Assembly: GCF_011045035.1 (NCBI RefSeq)
Contig: NZ_JAALAA010000011.1
Location: forward strand, 124,001 to 188,000
DNA: 64,000 nucleotides
DNA from: Nocardioides turkmenicus
Lineage (GTDB): Bacteria; Actinomycetota; Actinomycetes; Propionibacteriales; Nocardioidaceae
Direction of reading: 5' to 3'
Part shown: one piece after another, positions 1 through 7,795 of the stretch
Numbering within the stretch: the first letter of the stretch is position 1
How the letters are laid out: each line of letters begins with the position of its first letter
The notes under the pieces: model-generated
The model's input: the letters and a program-made list of their open reading frames with translations, nothing else
The model's database searches: none
What the model was told of the DNA's origin: nothing
Position numbers and translations under genes: made by a program

Positions 1-389
1 TGCTGCTGGTCGGGGTGCTGATCTCCGTGGCGGGCTACGGCTACTCGCGCTCCCGCTTCCGCGAGCACGCCACCGAGCAGGCGGAGACGGCCGCCAGCAG
101 GTTCGCGCGGACGACGAGCTGGACCACGGTCGAGGCGAAGCCGGAGCTGGTCGCCCAGTGGGCCCGGGCCTGCCCCTCGGTCCAGACCCCGCCGACCGAG
201 AAGACGGCTGATGCGCGCGGCCATCTGGAGAAGGTACGCATCACCTCCACCGACCTCACCGAGACCGGTGCCACCGTGGAGCTGACCCCCGACGGCGGCC
301 AGTCTGTGTTCACCCTGGTCGTGACCCGTTCCGGGGAGGGCAAGGACGAGGAGTGGCGGGTCACCGAGGTGACCTGCGCGGCGGGTTGA
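1..389 (+). CDS. C-terminal part of a membrane-anchored hypothetical protein (5' end outside window)
   Basis: The reading frame is open to the left edge, so the start lies upstream. The first visible residues (LLVGVLISVAGYGY) look like the end of a transmembrane helix. About 115 soluble, probably extracytoplasmic residues follow. A central stretch alternates acidic residues and threonines, and the end (EEWRVTEVTCAAG) is typical of small actinobacterial 'single helix plus NTF2-like tail' proteins of the Mce-associated type. That family match is only a guess. A GTG at 15 could be an internal start but would cut the helix. No function can be assigned. A hairpin directly follows the stop. Confidence 0.6.
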   Translation, partial: LLVGVLISVAGYGYSRSRFREHATEQAETAASRFARTTSWTTVEAKPELVAQWARACPSVQTPPTEKTADARGHLEKVRITSTDLTETGATVELTPDGGQSVFTLVVTRSGEGKDEEWRVTEVTCAAG

Positions 390-390
390 T

Positions 391-420
391 CCCACCCGTC
401 TGACATCGCCCTCGGGTGGG
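391..420 (+). terminator. Short hairpin between the first two genes
   Basis: CCCACCCG (391-398) pairs perfectly with CGGGTGGG (413-420) across a 14-nt loop, two bases after the stop codon and 13 bases before the next ATG. No T-run follows. It may act as a weak terminator, or it may sit in the leader of the next gene. Confidence 0.4.
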
Positions 421-432
421 TACCACACCGGT

Positions 433-1515
433 ATGGACACCGCTGGATTCACCACTCTGTTGAACCGCCCAGGTCCGTACGCCACCGTGCTGGCCGACGT
501 CAGCCAGGACTCGGAGAACGCGGCCCACGCCAAGGAGCTGCGCGTCCGCGCCGTCTGCGAGGAGCTCTCCGCGCAGGGCGCCCCACCGGAGGTCGTGGCA
601 CAGGTCTCGGAGCGGCTGGGGACGAACCTGCACCAGCCCGCGCCGCTGGCGCACGTCGTCGTCGCGACGCCCGAGGGGGTCGCCTACGACGAGGTGGCCG
701 TCGCCGAGGTCCCCAACCAGGTCGCGACCTGGGACGCGCTGCCCGACCTCGGCACCTGGATCGCCGCCCGCGACGCCTCGATGCCGTTCGTGCTGGTCAT
801 GGTCGACCACACCGGCGGTGAGATCTCGCTGTGGGACTCGGGCATGCCGCGGCCGACGAGCACGACCACCGTCGAGGGCGACGAGCTCGAGCACGTGCAC
901 AAGGTCCAGGACAACGTCGGCTGGGCGGCCTTCCGCATGCAGCAGACCACCGACAACGTCTGGCGGCACAACGCCGACAAGGTGGCCGAGGAGGTCACCC
1001 GGCTGATCCGCGACCACGGCCACGAGCTCGTGCTCGTCGGCGGTGACCCGGCCTCGGTGGGCAGGCTGCGCGACGACCTCGCCGACCTTCCGGTCGAGGT
1101 GGTCGAGCTGGCAAGCGGGCAGCGTGCCGCCGACGGCGGCGACGAGGCGCGCGAGGACGCGATCCGCAGCGCGCTGCTCGACCGAGTCGTACGCCGCCGC
1201 ACGGCACTCGTCCGGCGGCTCGAGGAGGCCTGGGGCCGTGGCGACCGCGCGGCCACCGGTGTACGCGACGTCGCCGACGCCTTCGTCACCGGCCGTGTCG
1301 AGACGCTGCTGATCGACCCGGACGCCCTGGCCGGGCGCACGCTCGACCCGGCGGACCACCCCGGCCTCAGCTTCGGCGAGGCTCCGGTCGACGGCCCGGT
1401 CGAGGCCGGCGAGGCGCTCATCGCCGCGGCGGTCCTCACCGACGCGGAGGTGTGCGTGCTGCCCGCGAGCCTGCTCGGCGACGCGCCCGTCGCGGCGCTG
1501 CTGCGCTGGTCCTGA
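433..1515 (+). CDS. baeRF/Vms1-family protein (Rv2629-like, eRF1-related)
   Basis: A 360-residue protein whose overall pattern matches the actinobacterial Rv2629 family. These proteins are related to the peptidyl-tRNA hydrolase/release-factor fold of eRF1 and Vms1. Visible landmarks are an N-terminal half carrying VVDHTGGEISLWDSG, a central HKVQDNVGWAAFRMQ block, and an Rossmann-like LVLVGGDPASVGRL segment around residue 205. The C-terminal third (ALIAAAVLTDAEVCVLPASL) resembles the L7Ae-like portion of eRF1 relatives. Family members are cytoplasmic and proposed to act on stalled ribosomes or in dormancy. That role is inferred from the family and nothing in the sequence proves it. The start is the ATG 43 bp after the previous stop. 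It converges with the acyltransferase operon, with 6 bp between stop codons. Confidence 0.75.
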   Translation: MDTAGFTTLLNRPGPYATVLADVSQDSENAAHAKELRVRAVCEELSAQGAPPEVVAQVSERLGTNLHQPAPLAHVVVATPEGVAYDEVAVAEVPNQVATWDALPDLGTWIAARDASMPFVLVMVDHTGGEISLWDSGMPRPTSTTTVEGDELEHVHKVQDNVGWAAFRMQQTTDNVWRHNADKVAEEVTRLIRDHGHELVLVGGDPASVGRLRDDLADLPVEVVELASGQRAADGGDEAREDAIRSALLDRVVRRRTALVRRLEEAWGRGDRAATGVRDVADAFVTGRVETLLIDPDALAGRTLDPADHPGLSFGEAPVDGPVEAGEALIAAAVLTDAEVCVLPASLLGDAPVAALLRWS

Positions 1516-1521
1516 GCCGGG

Positions 1522-2454
1522 TCAGCGGCGCCAGGCCCGGATCTTGTCCGGCTCGGTGTCGGGAGACTCCGTGGCCGCCCAGATCTTGCGCCACTCGGCG
1601 ATCTCCTCACCGGCGGGGTCGGGAGTGCTGCGCTCGGCGGCACGGCGCATCGAGGCGTACCAGTCGGTGGCGTCCTCATCCAGCAGCCTCGCCACCGCCG
1701 CCCGGATCCGGGGCGCGAACTCGCGCACCGACTCACCCTCGGCTGGGCGGAGCGGCTCCCCGAAACGTACGGTCAGCTGACGGCGGCCGCCGGACCTGTC
1801 CTTCTCGGGCCAGTTCACGCCCCGCGGCATCGCGGCATAGGTGCCACGGTGGGCGATCGGGACGACCGGGACGCCGTACTCCAGGGCCAGGTAGGCGGCG
1901 CCGGACCGGAACCGGCCGACGGTGCCGTCCTTGGACCGGGTGCCCTCGGGGAAGACGACCAGCGACCAGCCCTCGGCGAGCACCTCGCCCGGCTGGGTCG
2001 ACAGCGCTCCCCCGCGACGGTCGATCGGCAGCGTGTTGAAGACGAGCGACGACCCGACCGCCCGCCACCAGGTGTCGAAGAAGTAGTCGGCGGCAGCCGC
2101 CACCGCCGTACGCCTGCGCCACTCGTCCGGCAGCGACAGCAGGATCAGCGGGGTGTCGAGGTGGGAGGCATGGTTGGCCACGAAGATCACCGGCCCGTCG
2201 AGCCGGTCGAGCACGTCGAGGCCCTCGACCTGGGTCTTCACCTGGGAGCGGAACACCGCCTCGAGCCCCGCCTGGGCGACCTCCCGGACCGCCCGCGCGG
2301 CGGGCTTGCGCGACCACTCGTTGTCGAAGACCGTCGTCGTCGCCGGCGGCACGAACGGCTCCGCCGACCGCGGCACCTGCGCCCGGTGACCCCAGCGCCA
2401 GCCCCGCTTCATCAGGCGTACGTCGCGGACCGTCTCTTTCCAGAAGCCGCTCAT
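1522..2454 (-). CDS. PlsC-type 1-acyl-glycerol-phosphate acyltransferase
   Basis: A 310-residue acyltransferase of the PlsC (PF01553) superfamily. The catalytic HX4D motif is seen as NHASHLD and the phosphate-binding block as FPEGTRSKDG. Between them lies FNTLPIDRRGG. Such enzymes move an acyl chain from acyl-CoA/ACP to a glycerolipid or similar acceptor at the inner face of the membrane. The start is the ATG at 2454 preceded by a strong GGGGGAGG; a longer upstream frame runs through repeat DNA and is not coding. It is the last gene of a four-gene minus-strand run (acyl reductase-HAD, zinc dehydrogenase, LarA-like, PlsC). A repeat-filled gap of about 150 bp separates it from the LarA-like gene, so it may have its own promoter. 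The acceptor is unknown; the context suggests a lipid built from a reduced acyl chain. Confidence 0.85.
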   Translation of the reverse strand: MSGFWKETVRDVRLMKRGWRWGHRAQVPRSAEPFVPPATTTVFDNEWSRKPAARAVREVAQAGLEAVFRSQVKTQVEGLDVLDRLDGPVIFVANHASHLDTPLILLSLPDEWRRRTAVAAAADYFFDTWWRAVGSSLVFNTLPIDRRGGALSTQPGEVLAEGWSLVVFPEGTRSKDGTVGRFRSGAAYLALEYGVPVVPIAHRGTYAAMPRGVNWPEKDRSGGRRQLTVRFGEPLRPAEGESVREFAPRIRAAVARLLDEDATDWYASMRRAAERSTPDPAGEEIAEWRKIWAATESPDTEPDKIRAWRR

Positions 2455-2470
2455 CGCGGTGCCTCCCCCG

Positions 2471-2517
2471 CTGGTTGAGCCGCCGGAGCCGCTAGGCGGA
2501 GGCGTGTCGAAACCAAC
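2471..2517 (+). repeat. Dispersed 47-bp repeat, copy 1
   Basis: This 47-bp segment is identical at 45 of 47 positions to 10204-10250. Its core GGAGCCGCTAGGCGGAGG can fold on itself. The ends read CTGGTTGAGCC and GTCGAAACCAAC. It sits between two co-directional genes and is not coding. Confidence 0.85.
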
Positions 2518-2549
2518 GCAGTCCCCTCCGCGCTCGACCCGACCGTTTT

Positions 2550-2594
2550 GGTCTCGACACGGATTCGCTCGTTCCTCACGAATCCGGCTCGACC
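2550..2594 (-). repeat. Related dispersed repeat with the same ends but a different stem
   Basis: It reads GGTCTCGACACG at one end and CGGCTCGACC at the other, which are the reverse-complement ends of the 47-bp repeat at 2471 (GGTTTCGACACG ... CGGCTCAACC). The interior differs: GATTCG pairs with CGAATC across CTCGTTCCTCA. It looks like a second subtype of the same repeat family, in opposite orientation 33 bp away. Confidence 0.65.
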
Positions 2595-2605
2595 GACGAT
2601 GGCGC

Positions 2606-4186
2606 TCATCGGACGTCCGCCAGCAGGTGCGGTGGGTTGCGCAGATAGGTGATCGACGGCGACGGCCCGACGGTCGAGCTCGCCATCTCCAGGGCATCGC
2701 GCAAGGTGGTCGCGGATCGGAAGCCCATCCGAGCCGCGGCCTTCGGGTTCCCGCCGACCCAGATGACGTCGCCGAGGTGGTCGAGCGCGTGCGCGATCCA
2801 GTACCACATGTAGAACGGGTGGACGCCGTGGTAGGCGTTGGAGGTGCGGTAGAGGTGGACGTACCACGGGTCCGTGGCGAACTGCTCCTCGAACTTCGGC
2901 CCGATCAACGCAGGGTCGGTCGTGTCGGCCAGAACCTCCTCGTAGAAGTCCACGTAGGAGGGGTGGGTGAGCGTGTTGAAGCCCTCGTCGAGCGGGTGGT
3001 AGAGGATCGCGACGCCGCCCTCGCGCACCACCGGCCGGCGCAGGTAGGAGTTGAAGTAGTAGCCCAGGCCCATGCAGGCGGCCAGGATCGGGTTCATGGT
3101 CGAGTTGACGTTGTAGGGGCCGAGGTAGGGCACCCCCATCACCATCACGTCGGACTGACCCTCGACCTTGACCCGCTGCTGCTGGTGGACGCGCTGCACG
3201 GTCAGCTCGTGGACCGGCTCCACGGCGCCGGCGGTGATCCCGGTCAGCCCGTAGTTGGATCGCAGGTCGTGGAACATCTTGTGGCGCATCTTCTGCGGCG
3301 CCACCGCCAGGCCCCGGCGCAGGCCGAGCACGGTGGCCTGGTCACGCAGCGACCACTCCCACTCGCGCTTGAGCAAGGTGTCGTAGGGACGACCGAAGAC
3401 CTCGTTGTCCAGCGTCGTCTCGATCTGGAAGACCTTGACGTTCTCGCCGATCAGCCGGCCCATCCGCCAGGCCGAGGAGTGCATCTCGGAGTGCTTGTGG
3501 TCCATGAAGCTCCGGGAGTGGACCATGGTCTTGGCGTTGTGGTGGTGCTTGATCGACTTGTAGGACGCCAGCCCGATACCGACCGACTTGTGGCCGCCGT
3601 CCATCGCGACGAGGTTGACGTTGACGTAGATCAGCAGGTCGGAGGTGGCCGCCCGCCTGTTGATCTCGACGTCCTCACCCTTCTCGGTGACGCCCAGGTG
3701 CTCGAGGTTGGCGCGGTCCTCGGCGTCGTGGTTGTAGAGCTTCCCGGACGGGGCGAAGGAGCGGAAGACCCGTTCGCCGACGATGTGCTTCATCTCGGCG
3801 TCGGTCATCCGGCGGTGGAGAGCCAGCGCCGCGATGATCTCCACGTCGTCGACGCCCTTCTCGGCCGCGATCGTGAGCACCTGCTCGATGATCCGGCCCC
3901 GGATGTCGGGCGCTTTCATGGTGGGCAGCGGCAGCGAGAGGTCGTCGAAGGCGATCGTCAGCCGCATCCCCGGGAACATCAGCTCGCGCAGCGGCTCGGA
4001 GTCGACCGGCCTCTCCAGGGCCTCCCGGATCGCCTCGTCCACGTCCGGCACCGTCGGCAGCGACTCGGGCGGGTAGACCACCCGGGTGCCCTGCGGGAAC
4101 TCCTCCAGCCGGAACCCGAGCCCCTCGTGGACGAGCAGGGGCGGCGTACGGTCGTCGACCTCCAGCACGAAGCCTGGGCGTGTCAT
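2606..4186 (-). CDS. LarA-like (DUF2088) nickel-pincer racemase homologue
   Basis: A 526-residue member of the lactate racemase LarA/DUF2088 superfamily. LarA uses a nickel-pincer nucleotide tethered to a lysine. Visible family landmarks are AFDDLSLPLPTMKAPDIRG (the 'D-x-T-R-P-x-P' region, diverged), ALALHRRMTDAEMKHIVG (the 'G-x-H-R-P-M-T' histidine block) and VAMDGGHKSVGIGLASYKS. The last aligns with the GG-x-K segment that carries the cofactor lysine. The protein is about 100 residues longer than classical LarA, with an extra C-terminal part (HPFYMWYWIAHALDHLGDVIWVGGNPKAA). No larB, larC or larE is in the window. It lies between a zinc dehydrogenase and an acyltransferase gene, so its substrate is probably a hydroxy-acyl or sugar-like intermediate rather than lactate. 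That is inference. The start ATG at 4186 follows an AAGGAGAG. Confidence 0.75.
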   Translation of the reverse strand: MTRPGFVLEVDDRTPPLLVHEGLGFRLEEFPQGTRVVYPPESLPTVPDVDEAIREALERPVDSEPLRELMFPGMRLTIAFDDLSLPLPTMKAPDIRGRIIEQVLTIAAEKGVDDVEIIAALALHRRMTDAEMKHIVGERVFRSFAPSGKLYNHDAEDRANLEHLGVTEKGEDVEINRRAATSDLLIYVNVNLVAMDGGHKSVGIGLASYKSIKHHHNAKTMVHSRSFMDHKHSEMHSSAWRMGRLIGENVKVFQIETTLDNEVFGRPYDTLLKREWEWSLRDQATVLGLRRGLAVAPQKMRHKMFHDLRSNYGLTGITAGAVEPVHELTVQRVHQQQRVKVEGQSDVMVMGVPYLGPYNVNSTMNPILAACMGLGYYFNSYLRRPVVREGGVAILYHPLDEGFNTLTHPSYVDFYEEVLADTTDPALIGPKFEEQFATDPWYVHLYRTSNAYHGVHPFYMWYWIAHALDHLGDVIWVGGNPKAAARMGFRSATTLRDALEMASSTVGPSPSITYLRNPPHLLADVR

Positions 4187-4215
4187 CGATGACTCTCCTT
4201 CTATGACGGCTGTGT

Positions 4216-5406
4216 TCAACTGGTCCGGCGGGGGTCGAACGCCACCTTGACGGTGCCGAGCCGACCGGCTGAGTGGGCATGGTCGAGGGCCTCGCGCCAG
4301 CGGTGGAGCGGGTACGGCGCGACGGTCTTGGCGAGGCGGCACATGGCGTCGTGGCCGACCAGGTCCAGGGCGGTGGCGAAATCGCCTGAGCCTCGGGAGG
4401 AGGCGTACGTCCCGACCACCTCGAGCTCGCGGAACCAGGCCGCCGACAGGTCGGCCGAGGCAGGCATCCCGGAGAGCACCACCCGGCCGCCGGCGCGGGT
4501 GGCGTGCAGGCAGGTCTGCAGCGACTCCTTGGAGCCGACCGCGTCGACGGTCACGTCGACTCCGCCGAGGAGATAGGGCGAGGAGAGCATCTCGGGTTCG
4601 AGCATGAAAGCGCTGGTCGCACGGCGGATTCGCCGCAGCGTCTCGCCCGGCGCGACGACCTCGGTGGCGCCGAACTCGAGCGCCAGCTCCCGCTGGTGAG
4701 CGTGCTTGGCGACGACCAGGATCTCGGCGGCGTCGGTGAGCTCGCGCAGGGCCAGCGTGGCCAGCAGCCCGACCGAGCCGGCGCCCGAGACGAGCACGCG
4801 GTCGCCGGGCTTGATCGCGGCCCGCCGGGCCGTGTGGACCGCACAGGCGACCGGCTCTGCGAGCAGCGCCTGCTCGTCGGAGTAGCCGTCGGGCACCACG
4901 TGGAGCTGGGAGCGGTGCACCGAGAGCTGCTGCGACCAGCCGCCGCCGGTGTCGTGGCAGAACCCGGTCTGCAGCCCGGAGGAGATGTCGCCGACGGTGA
5001 TCCGGGAGCACCGGTTGGTCTCACCCCGGGCACACGCCTCGCACGCCTCCAACCCCCGCGCAGCGCAGGTCAGAACGGGGTCGACGACCACGCGGGTGCC
5101 GGCCGGCAGGTCGCCGCACGGGTCGAGCAGCTCGCCGACGATCTCGTGGCCGGGCACGAACGGCAGGCTCACCAGCGGCTGGAAGTAGAGGGAGGTCTTC
5201 CCCGACAGCATCCCCAGGTCGGACCCGCAGATCCCGGCGAGCGACACCTTCAGCCGCGCCCACCCGTCGTGGTCGACCTTGGGCGGGTCGAGCGTCACCA
5301 TCCGCAGCGGTGCCGCAGCTCCGGTCAGCAGCAGCGGCAGCCGGCCTCCGGCGACCTTACCCAGCGCCGTCTTGGCGACGCTGCGGTACATCTCGAGCGC
5401 GAGCAT
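4216..5406 (-). CDS. Zinc-dependent medium-chain alcohol dehydrogenase
   Basis: A 396-residue MDR-family dehydrogenase. The catalytic zinc ligands are visible as GICGSD near residue 60 and the GHE motif in PFVPGHEIVGE. A structural-zinc-like cysteine cluster (CAARGLEACEACARGETNRC) is also present, and the nucleotide-binding motif is VLVSGAGSVGLLA. The enzyme would interconvert an alcohol or polyol and its carbonyl with NAD(P). It sits 29 bp downstream of the reductase-HAD gene and 29 bp upstream of the LarA-like gene, so the three are very likely co-transcribed. An insertion (RRIRRATSAFMLEPEMLSSPYLLGG) after the Rossmann fold is longer than in typical ADHs. Substrate unknown. Confidence 0.85.
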   Translation of the reverse strand: MLALEMYRSVAKTALGKVAGGRLPLLLTGAAAPLRMVTLDPPKVDHDGWARLKVSLAGICGSDLGMLSGKTSLYFQPLVSLPFVPGHEIVGELLDPCGDLPAGTRVVVDPVLTCAARGLEACEACARGETNRCSRITVGDISSGLQTGFCHDTGGGWSQQLSVHRSQLHVVPDGYSDEQALLAEPVACAVHTARRAAIKPGDRVLVSGAGSVGLLATLALRELTDAAEILVVAKHAHQRELALEFGATEVVAPGETLRRIRRATSAFMLEPEMLSSPYLLGGVDVTVDAVGSKESLQTCLHATRAGGRVVLSGMPASADLSAAWFRELEVVGTYASSRGSGDFATALDLVGHDAMCRLAKTVAPYPLHRWREALDHAHSAGRLGTVKVAFDPRRTS

Positions 5407-5435
5407 TCAGCCCCTCCTCATCGAGCTCGTCGGCC

Positions 5436-7679
5436 TCATCGCCGCAGCCCGGCCGGGTCGAGCGTACGGCTCGCGTGTCCCGGGGACTCCCAGTCGACGA
5501 TCGTCCAGTGCGACTTCTTGGCGTGCCGGAAGAGAGGTACGTCCGGCCGCACGGCCACCGGGTGCCCGACCGCCGCGAGCAGCGGGAGGTCGGAGTGGGA
5601 GTCGGCGTAGGCGAAGCAGTCGGCCGGCGAGATGCCCTCGCGGCGGGACCACTCGCGGACGAACGCCCCGCGGGACTCCCCGACCAGCGGCGAGGCGGCC
5701 AGGTGGCCGGTGCAGAACCCACGGTCGTCGACGGCCGGGTCGGCGGCCTCGATGTGGTCGAAGAGCGGCCGCAGCGGCCTGGTCAGCGGCCGGATCGCGC
5801 CGGTGACCAGCACCGTCACGTGCCCCGCGGCACGGTGCTCCCGGATCCGCCGCACCGCGCCCGGAGCCAGCCGCCCGAGGATGTGCGTGGTCAGGTGCTG
5901 GTCGACGATCTCGTCGAGCTCGGAGAGCCGCGCACCGGCGTACTCCTTGTAGACCGTACGCAGCAGCGAGCTGCGCTCGGCACGGTCCGCCCACACGTAC
6001 TTGGGCACCTTGCCGGCCATCCGGGCGATCTCTGCCGCCTTCTTGGTGCCCGACAGCTCGCCGAGGCGCAGCCAGAGGTAGGTCTCGATCACGTTGGAGG
6101 ACATCAGGGTGCCGTCGAGGTCGAAGAAGGCGGCGACCCGCTCCTCCTTGACCCTCGGGAGGCGGCCGGGGACCGGCTTCTTCCGCAGCTTGCGCAGCTC
6201 GTCGAGCTCACGGACCGGCTTGGTCACCGACGGCACGTGGATGCCGTAGAGGTACTCGTGCCAGTCGATCACGCCGGTGTCGAAGGCGAAGGTCTCCTGG
6301 TCGGCCGGCGACAGCGACCGGTAGAGCGCGAGCGTGTTGGCGTCGACGAAGCGCAGGTCGGCCTGGGCGTACTCCTTGTAGAGGTCCAGGTAGCGCCGCA
6401 GGAACTTCAGCCGGCGACCCTGCCGGTCGAGGTCGCGGGCCCAGCCGCGAGTGCGGTCGCTGCGCGGCGCGAGCCCGAGGAGGGTGTCGGCGAGCTTGTG
6501 CACCTTCTCGCCGGTCGTCATCATCCGCTCGACCGAGGCGCCGCCCGGGAAGGTCCACTCCGGCAGCCGCGCGGCCCCGCGGTCGCCGGCCGCGAAGGGC
6601 TCCTTGGAGAAGTAGGCGCGCACCTCCTCGTAGAGCATCCCGAAGGTCACCGGGTTGCGGTCGCCGGAGGCGAGGTGGAAGTAGGCGGGCTCGCCGTGCT
6701 GCGGCGGGTGGGCGAGGCAGGCGACGATGGAGGCGACCACATGGTCGACGGGCACGATGTCGATGGCCGTGTCGGCGGCCGCCGGGAAGAGCGGCAGCTC
6801 GCCGCGCCCGTAGGCCAGGATCAGCGGCTCGGCCATCTTGAAGCCCTCGATCCAGCCCGGATGCGGGCGGGAGAGAGCCGACTCGATGATCGCCGGCCGG
6901 TAGATCGTGGCGCGATGGCCGGCTGCGGCATAGGCCTCCACGACCCGCTCCCCCAGCGCCTTGGTGAAGGTGTAGCAGTCGGTCCAGCCCAGCGAGCGCG
7001 CCCGCTCGGTGCCGAGACGGACGAGCTCCTCCTTCACCCACTTCTTCCGCGCCTCCTCCGCGGCAGCGGCGGCGGTCATCAGGCCGGCGCGGCCGTGCTC
7101 GCGCTCGGCCTGCTTGCGCAGCCTGGAGATCACCTCGACGCTGCGCGAGCGCTCCTCGACCGCGGCGCGCTGCGCCAGCCCCCAGGCGAGCTCGGCGTCC
7201 ACGTCGACGGCATGGTCCACGGGACCCTCGGGGATGTGCCCCCTCCGCCGCCCGGAGACGTACGCGGTCGAGACGTGCAGATAGTGGATGTCGCGTCCGG
7301 TCTCCTCGACCCGCTTGAGCAGCTCACGCACGCCGACGACGTTGGTGACGAACCCCTCGTCCACCGGCGGGTCGAACGAGACGTCGCCCGCAGAGTGGAC
7401 GACCGCGTCGAGATCATCCGGGAGCGGGGGCGGATCGGAGAGGTCGCCCTCGACGACGTTGACCTCCGCGTCGGCGACCGTCTCGAAGATCGGCTTGGCC
7501 AGCAGCTTCGCGATCCTCGCCTCACCCGATGTCGAGCCCTTGGGCCGCACGAGGACGCTGAGACGTACGTCCGGCACCTCGGTCAGCAGCAGATGCAGCA
7601 GCGCCTCCCCGACGAAGCCGGTCACGCCCGTGAGCAGGACGTGCTGTCCCGCGAGCCGTTCTCTGATCTCAGAGGTCAC
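5436..7679 (-). CDS. Fused acyl-CoA/thioester reductase (SDR, NAD_binding_4) and HAD-IB phosphatase
   Basis: A two-domain protein of about 747 residues. Residues 1 to roughly 480 form an extended SDR of the fatty-acyl-CoA/thioester reductase type. It has VLLTGVTGFVGEALL near the N-terminus, a YTFTKALGERVVE active-site segment and RPAIIESAL. The C-terminal 250 residues are a HAD-IB (SerB-like) hydrolase with motif I FFDLDGTL, motif II VLVTGA and motif IV YADSHSDLPLLAAVG. Such fusions are known in actinobacteria and are usually annotated as HAD-IB hydrolases. A plausible role is reduction of an acyl thioester plus dephosphorylation of a linked phosphate ester. I chose the GTG at 7679 (TSEIRERLAGQ); a TTG at 7697 is possible. 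First gene of the minus-strand operon, divergent from 7796. Confidence 0.8.
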   Translation of the reverse strand: MTSEIRERLAGQHVLLTGVTGFVGEALLHLLLTEVPDVRLSVLVRPKGSTSGEARIAKLLAKPIFETVADAEVNVVEGDLSDPPPLPDDLDAVVHSAGDVSFDPPVDEGFVTNVVGVRELLKRVEETGRDIHYLHVSTAYVSGRRRGHIPEGPVDHAVDVDAELAWGLAQRAAVEERSRSVEVISRLRKQAEREHGRAGLMTAAAAAEEARKKWVKEELVRLGTERARSLGWTDCYTFTKALGERVVEAYAAAGHRATIYRPAIIESALSRPHPGWIEGFKMAEPLILAYGRGELPLFPAAADTAIDIVPVDHVVASIVACLAHPPQHGEPAYFHLASGDRNPVTFGMLYEEVRAYFSKEPFAAGDRGAARLPEWTFPGGASVERMMTTGEKVHKLADTLLGLAPRSDRTRGWARDLDRQGRRLKFLRRYLDLYKEYAQADLRFVDANTLALYRSLSPADQETFAFDTGVIDWHEYLYGIHVPSVTKPVRELDELRKLRKKPVPGRLPRVKEERVAAFFDLDGTLMSSNVIETYLWLRLGELSGTKKAAEIARMAGKVPKYVWADRAERSSLLRTVYKEYAGARLSELDEIVDQHLTTHILGRLAPGAVRRIREHRAAGHVTVLVTGAIRPLTRPLRPLFDHIEAADPAVDDRGFCTGHLAASPLVGESRGAFVREWSRREGISPADCFAYADSHSDLPLLAAVGHPVAVRPDVPLFRHAKKSHWTIVDWESPGHASRTLDPAGLRR

Positions 7680-7795
7680 CCGGGTGATTCTGCCCAATCC
7701 AGCAAAGTCTGCACGTCAATTCTGTTCAAATCGGGACCCAACCATCGGCGAGGCTCGATACGTGTAAGCCATCGGACGACGATAGGGAGACCGAT

